Shown here piece by piece: positions 58,742-64,000 of a stretch of 64,000 bases of DNA. The DNA lies in contig JAPVLO010000162.1 in NCBI GenBank assembly GCA_027257055.1, positions 62,001 to 126,000 of the forward strand, written 5' to 3'. This stretch comes from Cephalopachus bancanus (taxonomy: Eukaryota; Chordata; Mammalia; Primates; Tarsiidae). The notes beneath the pieces were generated by a model. The model saw nothing but the letters and a program-made list of their open reading frames with translations. It searched no databases and was not told the origin of the DNA. Numbering within the stretch: position 1 is the first letter of the stretch; each line of letters begins with the position of its first letter. A program made the translations under genes and the position numbers.

Positions 58742-59040
58742 GGACGGGCGCGCCTATAATCCCAGCACTCTGGGAGGCTGAGGTGAGAGGATTGCCTGAG
58801 CCCAGGGGTTCGAGACCAGCCCAGACAACTTAGTGAGACCTCATCTCTACAATAAATCCAAAAATTAGCCAGGTGTGGTGGCACATGTCTGTAGTTCCAG
58901 TTACTTGGAACGCTGAGTTGGAAGGATGGCCTGAGCCCAGCAGGTTGAGGCTGCGGTGGCCAGGAGCATGCCACCGTCCTCCTGCCCGGGCGACAGAGTG
59001 AGACTCCAACTCAGGAAATTAAAAAAAAAAAAAAAAAAAA
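58742..59040 (+). repeat. Alu SINE
   Basis: GGACGGGCGCGCCTATAATC to an A(21) tail; flanked by GAAGTACAATATA and GAAATACAATATA. Confidence 0.92.
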
Positions 59041-60267
59041 GAAATACAATATAGCTTTCCTATGGGATGTTCTCTTGTTTTATGATTTTCCAGAATAAAA
59101 ATATAACTTGATAAATCACTAACCCACAATCTATCTCAGAGAACATGACACATGAGTTCTATGGCTCAAGCCTGAATAAGCCTTACCTTTCAGCAGCTGT
59201 GATACTGTGAGCTAGTGCTAGGAGAAGTAGCAGTCAGAATCCTGACTAAACTAGTCCTATTAAACTATTTAAGTCTGGTAGTTCCTCTTGGGCATAATGG
59301 AAATAACAGTAGGGACCTGCATGTCAGTGTGCAGCAAAATTCACTGATAAATAACACTCTAGGAATATATTTTTTTAAAAAAGCTATGTTAGCATCACAA
59401 ATACAAACAAATAAAACTTTGTTGTTTGGAAAAATCTTAAAATGCCACAAACATTATAAGATATAATCATTTAATGAGAATTGTAGAGTCTGGAGGAGAA
59501 AAGAGCCAATATGAAGGGACATCTGTCTTCTCTCCTCATTCTTAACCAAGTAACTCACTGCAAAGACGCTTTTTCAGAAATCTGTTACTGAGAATGGTCT
59601 GATTTTGGAAAAAAGTCTCATCTGTTCATTTATTTTTATGAGGCTTTTTCTTGGGAAAGAGCTTTTAGAATTTTGTTTCTTATAAAATAATTTCATGGAT
59701 TAATGCAGCATTTTCAACCTGGGTGCTGCTAGAATTATGTCCTAATACCTTGAAGAATCCATTATACAAAATGCAGTAACTTCTCTCCCACGCATCTAGA
59801 AAGATACTAGTTATGGATCATCTTCTGGAGAATTAAAAAAGCAGCCTCGTAAGTCATTTTCTGTGCTTTGTGACTCAGATAAGGAACTCTGGTTGAGAAG
59901 GGCTGGTAGGTTTTAAAATGAAAGTCTAGCAAAACCTACTCCCGGGATCATCAGGAAGGGAGAGTAAGCCACAGCCTATTTAAGCCTCTAAGTATCTTTA
60001 GCAAAACTAAAACTTTGGATAGGAAAGTATATTTGTTTGAAATGTCATAAACCTTCTTCCGGCTGTTCATATACATTGAGTATGCCAGAGACCTCAGCAA
60101 AGATGTAAAGTATAATAAGTACATCCCTGAACACTTCTTGCCAAAATTTATTTATTGAGTACTTCCTATGTGTCAAATACAGTTCTAAGTGCTGGGAACA
60201 GAGCAATATAAAACAGACAAATATCTCTGTTCTCGTGGACCTTGCATTTAAGTAAGAAGAGAAAGAT

Positions 60268-60483
60268 CCGCGGGTTCGGGACCCGCCTGGGCAGCAAGAC
60301 CGCATCTCTACAATAAATCAAAAAATCAGCTGGGCATGGTAGCACATGCCTGTAATTCCGGCTACTCGGAAGGCTAAGGCGGAAGGATCACCAGAGCCCA
60401 GCAGGCGAGGCTGCAGTGGCCGGGAGCGGCCACTGCACTCCAGTCTGGGCGACCGAGTGAGACTCCAACTCAAAAAAAAGAAA
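60268..60483 (+). repeat. Alu SINE, 5'-truncated young lineage-type copy
   Basis: Starts at CCGCGGGTTCGGGACCCGCC; contains GTGGCCGGGAGCGGCCAC. The duplication GAAGAGAAAGA on both sides shows truncation at insertion. Confidence 0.94.
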
Positions 60484-60556
60484 AGAAGAGAAAGACAAAA
60501 ACATATTAGTAATATACATAGTACCTCATATGATAAGTGCTATAAAGAAAACACAC

Positions 60557-60838
60557 CAGGTGTGGTGGCTCATGCCTGTAATCCCAGCACTCTGGGAGGC
60601 TGCTTCAGTCCAGGAGTTTGAGACCAGCCTGGGCAACATAGTGAAATCCTATCTCTATAAAAAATAAAAAAAATTAGCCAGGCATGGTGGTGCATGCCTG
60701 TAGTCCCAGCTGCTCAAGCGGCTGAGGTGGAAAGATCACCTGAGCCAGAAGGTCAAGGCTGCAGTGAGTCATGATCATCCCACTGCGTGCCAGTCTGAGT
60801 GACAGAACCAAGACCCTGTCTCAAAGAGAGAAAAATAC
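60557..60838 (+). repeat. Older Alu (AluJ-like)
   Basis: CCAGGTGTGGTGGCTCATGC to CCCTGTCTCAAAGAGAG, with a gap in the left arm. Confidence 0.88.
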
Positions 60839-60913
60839 AAGAAAAACAAACGAGGAAAATTGGACAGGGAATTTTGGGTGAGGCTTTGTACAATATTTTC
60901 AATAAATGAAGTT

Positions 60914-61208
60914 TTTGTTTTGTTTTGTTTTGGGTTGGAGTCTCACTCCGTCACCCAGACTGGAGTGCAGTGGCCACTCCCAGCCACCGCAGCCTCGATC
61001 TGCTGGGCTCCGGCGATCCCTCCGCCTCAGCCTTCCAAGTAGCTGGAACGACAGGTGCGCACTACCACGCTCAGCTCATTTTGATTTATTGTAGAGATGA
61101 GGTCTCAACAAGTTGCCCAGGCGGATCTTGAACCCACGGGCTCAGGCAATCCACTCACCTCAGCCTCCCAAAGGCATGGGATTACAGGCTGAGCCACTGA
61201 GCTCGGCT
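60914..61208 (-). repeat. Alu SINE, young lineage-type copy
   Basis: (TTTTG)n tail, TGGCCACTCCCAGCCACC, head GAGCCACTGAGCTCGGCT; flanked by ATAAATGAAGTTTT. Confidence 0.94.
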
Positions 61209-61234
61209 TATAAATGAAGTTTTAATTGGAAAAA

Positions 61235-61420
61235 CAATAATTTATTGTCCACGTTTTGAAATACATACACATTGTGTAACGGCTCAACAGAGCTAATGAA
61301 TACACGCATCGCCTCTCATCCTTATCATTTTTTGTGGTGAGAACAACTGAAATCCATCCTCTCAGCAGTTTTCAAGAATATAATATGTTGTTGTTAACTA
61401 TAGTCACCATGTTGTATACA
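61235..61420 (-). mobile_element. L1 3'UTR end, old
   Basis: The plus strand is the complement of L1M-type 3'UTR: CAACAGAGCTAATGAATACA, TTTTTTGTGGTGAGAACAAC, AACTATAGTCACCATGTTGT. Confidence 0.7.
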
Positions 61421-61792
61421 ATTTTAAGAGAGGCACAGAACTCAGTCAGAAGGTGATGTTTCTGGTGAAGAACTGAAGGGAGTAAGGTAGCCAGCCATGT
61501 GTGAATCTGGAAACAGAGTACTACAGGCACAAGGAACAAGAGTCTTGAAGTTGGAGTGTGTGTGGCATGTTTCAAAATAAAAACAAGGAGGCTCGTAGGG
61601 CCAGAATGGAATTAACAGCTGGGGGAGGTGAGGGTTTGGGGAAGTAAAGGAGCGATCAGAAATGTCATGGGAGGCTGGATGGGATAGGACCTAGCAGGCT
61701 TTACCCAGAGTGAGACTGGAAAGCCACTGGAGGTTTTTGAGCAGAAAAATGACATAACCTGACTCATTTTACTTTTTAAATTTTCTTCTTAC

Positions 61793-62090
61793 TTTTTTTT
61801 TTTTTTTGAATTGGGGACTCACTCAGTCACCTGCAATGGAGTACAGTGGTATGATCACAGTTCACCACAACCTTGACCTCCTGGGCTCAAGTGATCCTCT
61901 TCTCTCAGCCTCCTGAGTAACTGGGACTGCAGGAGTGTACCACCACACTGCCTAATTTTTAAATATTTTGTAGAGATGAAGTCTCAGGATGTTGCCTAGG
62001 CTGGTCTCAATCTCCTGGGTGCAAGCAATCCTCCCTCCTCAGCCTCTCAAAGTGCTAGGATAAAAAGGCACGAGTCACTGTGCCTGGTCC
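61793..62090 (-). repeat. Older Alu (AluJ-like)
   Basis: GAATTGGGGACTCACTCAGT to CGAGTCACTGTGCCTGGTC. Confidence 0.9.
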
Positions 62091-62115
62091 CTGACTTATT
62101 TTATTTTATTTTATT

Positions 62116-62401
62116 TATTTATTTTTTGAGTTGGAGTCTCACTCTGTCGCCCAGACTGGAGTGCAGTGGCCGCTCCCGGCCACCGCAGCCTCGACCTGCT
62201 GGGCTCCGGCGATACTTCTGCCTCAGCCTTCCAAGTAGCCGGAATTACAGGCATGTACTACCATACCCAGCTGATTTTTTGATTTATTGTAGAGATGAGG
62301 TCTCGCTGCCCAGGTGGGTCTGGAACCCGCGGGCTCAGGCAATCCACTCACCTCAGCCTCCCAAAGGCGCGGGATTACAGGCTGAGCCACCAAGCCCGGC
62401 T
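62116..62401 (-). repeat. Alu SINE, young lineage-type copy
   Basis: Near-consensus copy with TGGCCGCTCCCGGCCACC. The 14-bp duplication CCTGACTTATTTTA lies at 62090-62103 and 62402-62415. Confidence 0.95.
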
Positions 62402-63647
62402 CCTGACTTATTTTAAAAGAATGAATTTGGCTGTAGTGTTGGGAACAGACTGGGTAAGGTTGGAGCACCTCAATTTTTAAGACATGGGAGGTTTGAGATG
62501 TCTATAAAACATCCAAGTGCAAGGACTGAATAGGCAGTTGGACATATGGATTTAGTGTATGGGGAGAGATTTGAGTTAGAGATAAAAATCTAGGAAGCAA
62601 ACACCAATACATGGTATTTAAAACTATAAGGCTGAATGAGTTCACCTAGGGAACCTAGGAGAAAGTGTAAACTTTCTTTGGGGCTCCCAGTATTAATTTC
62701 TATATTCACTTAAATTATAACATACGCTGAAAATGGGCCACCAAGTTCTTACTGACATGCATTTGCATATGTTCTTTTACTCAGAAAGCTGAGTCAGTTT
62801 CATTATTCTTTGCTTTCCATGCCAGGGCCTGGAGCTCTTTCTGTATCACCTCATGTAACTTCCCATTGTCTCCATGATGAATATGCCAGGACCATACAGG
62901 TCAAACGTGGAGCAAAGACTATAAGCTAGGTCTCTCCTAAGTCAAATCCAAGAATCAAGGCAGTAGCCATCTCCATTCAGAGTCTGTTTAAAGGGGCTTG
63001 ACAACTGTTCACATGAAGGGGAAAAAGAAAAAACAAGGCAACAGAGCATGTGATGCAGATGCTGAAGAAGGAAACGTACTTTTAGGTTAACTTGAAAAGC
63101 ACTGAGTTTATGAAAACAACACTTCCTATAGATGAGTTCAGACAGTGAGAATATTATGGTGACAGGAACATTTCTAAAAGGATACCTAATCTGGAATATG
63201 TCTAGATGAGGGTAACCAGGACCATAAATCAGGCAGCCCAAATGGCAATTTTCATTTTTAGGTAAAACCTTTAAATTCCAGAAATTATATAAGAATTTAT
63301 CAGGAGATAAATAACAATCTAAAGCAAGTAGCACTCTATCATCTAAAATGCTCCCTCCCAAAGAGACCAGCATCCAGTGGGATGCTAAATGAGATGGTTA
63401 AGATCTTCATCTCCAGCATATTTTGACATCCTGCTCCTGAACTTAAATATCCTTAAAGAGATCTATTAGGCTGACAATTTTTGACTTACAAAAATGGCAA
63501 TTTCATATAGTTTAATCTAAAAGATCCAAGTTTAGGATGACACCAGTCTGTATCACTCACCAACAAGCTATGCCAAGCTACTATGTGCTCACTTAGAAAC
63601 CAAGTGCATCAATTACACTCTTCTAGGAAAATGTATATTTTTATTTT

Positions 63648-63908
63648 ATTTATTTATTTTTTGAGTTGGAGTCTCACTCCTTCACTCAGGCTGGAGTACA
63701 GTGGCATGCACGCTCACGGCCACCCCAGCGTCGACCTGCTGGGCTCCGGTGATTCTTTCGCCTTAGCCTTCTGAGTAGCTGGAACTATAGATACGCGCTA
63801 CTACGCCCGGCTATTTTTTATTTTATTGTAGAGATGAGGTCTCACCAAGTTGAGGTCTCAGGCAATCCACAAGTGCTGGGATTACAGGCTGAGGTACCGA
63901 ACCCGGCC
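63648..63908 (-). repeat. Alu SINE with left-arm deletion
   Basis: GAGTTGGAGTCTC to GGTACCGAACCCGGCC; it lacks about 35 bases in the left arm around the tRNA-like box region. Confidence 0.92.
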
Positions 63909-64000
63909 GAAAATAGATATTTTTAAACCACCCTCCCTGAATATGGGTGTTGGGTGGGCAGACAGGCACTGGTTTCCTCTGCAGAAACAGTTGGATATAT

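Larger units (their letters stand above)
61421..62640. repeat. Ancient unclassified interspersed repeat, split by two Alus
   Basis: Words such as GAAAGCCACTGGAGGTTTTTG with GCAGAAAAATGACATAACC, ACATCCAAGTGCAAGGACTG and TAGGCAGTTGGACATATGG recur widely in mammalian genomes, so this is an old repeat. I cannot name it. Related pieces may be at 57340-57480 and 60130-60260. Confidence 0.45.

Noticed and set aside
60268..60300. tRNA gene suggested by GGTTCG-type B box
   Set aside because: It is the internal Pol III box of an Alu; no cloverleaf can be drawn.

Overview
The window is vertebrate nuclear DNA, almost certainly from a primate. It holds parts of two protein-coding genes, both on the minus strand, with small GT-AG exons set in long introns packed with SINEs, old LINEs, LTRs and DNA-transposon relics. 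There are no bacterial, organellar or CRISPR features. About fifty Alu-derived pieces (roughly a fifth of the window by my tally) identify a primate. Most full-length copies belong to a distinctive Alu type with a GGCTCGGTGGCTCAGCC head, ACAATAAATCAAAAA linker and GAGACTCCAACTC end. This is not the human AluS/Y consensus, nor the lemur Alu or the galago tRNA-Alu fusion. I infer a tarsier as the most likely source (moderate confidence; not provable from sequence alone).

Layout, left to right. 1-11549: the 5' part of STRIP2 (STRIPAK scaffold), coding exons 4, 3, 2 and 1 at 997-1131, 2708-2782, 6297-6366 and 11418-11549; the rest of the gene lies off the left edge. 10850-12180: a CpG island with GC boxes and two CCAAT boxes, the STRIP2 promoter. 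12180-16900: intergenic, with a few Alus and a MIR. 16905-20000: the AHCYL2 3'UTR. 20001-55536: fifteen AHCYL2 coding exons (3-17 if the usual 17-exon structure holds), giving residues 159-611 plus the stop with every splice phase consistent. 55537-64000: intron 2 of AHCYL2; exons 1-2 are off the right edge. The order AHCYL2 then STRIP2 in the same orientation, a few kb apart, is that of human 7q32.

The two genes are neighbours with no known shared pathway. AHCYL2 (long-IRBIT) is a catalytically altered S-adenosylhomocysteine-hydrolase-like regulator of ion transporters and IP3 receptors. STRIP2 organises the PP2A/Mst STRIPAK complex and cell shape. I found no new multi-gene system. The unusual material is in the introns: a complete non-autonomous piggyBac-like element with TTAA ends (43595-44201), a 20-bp-stem hairpin (41963-42010), several unexplained direct duplications, and an Alu lineage with a private right-arm palindrome.
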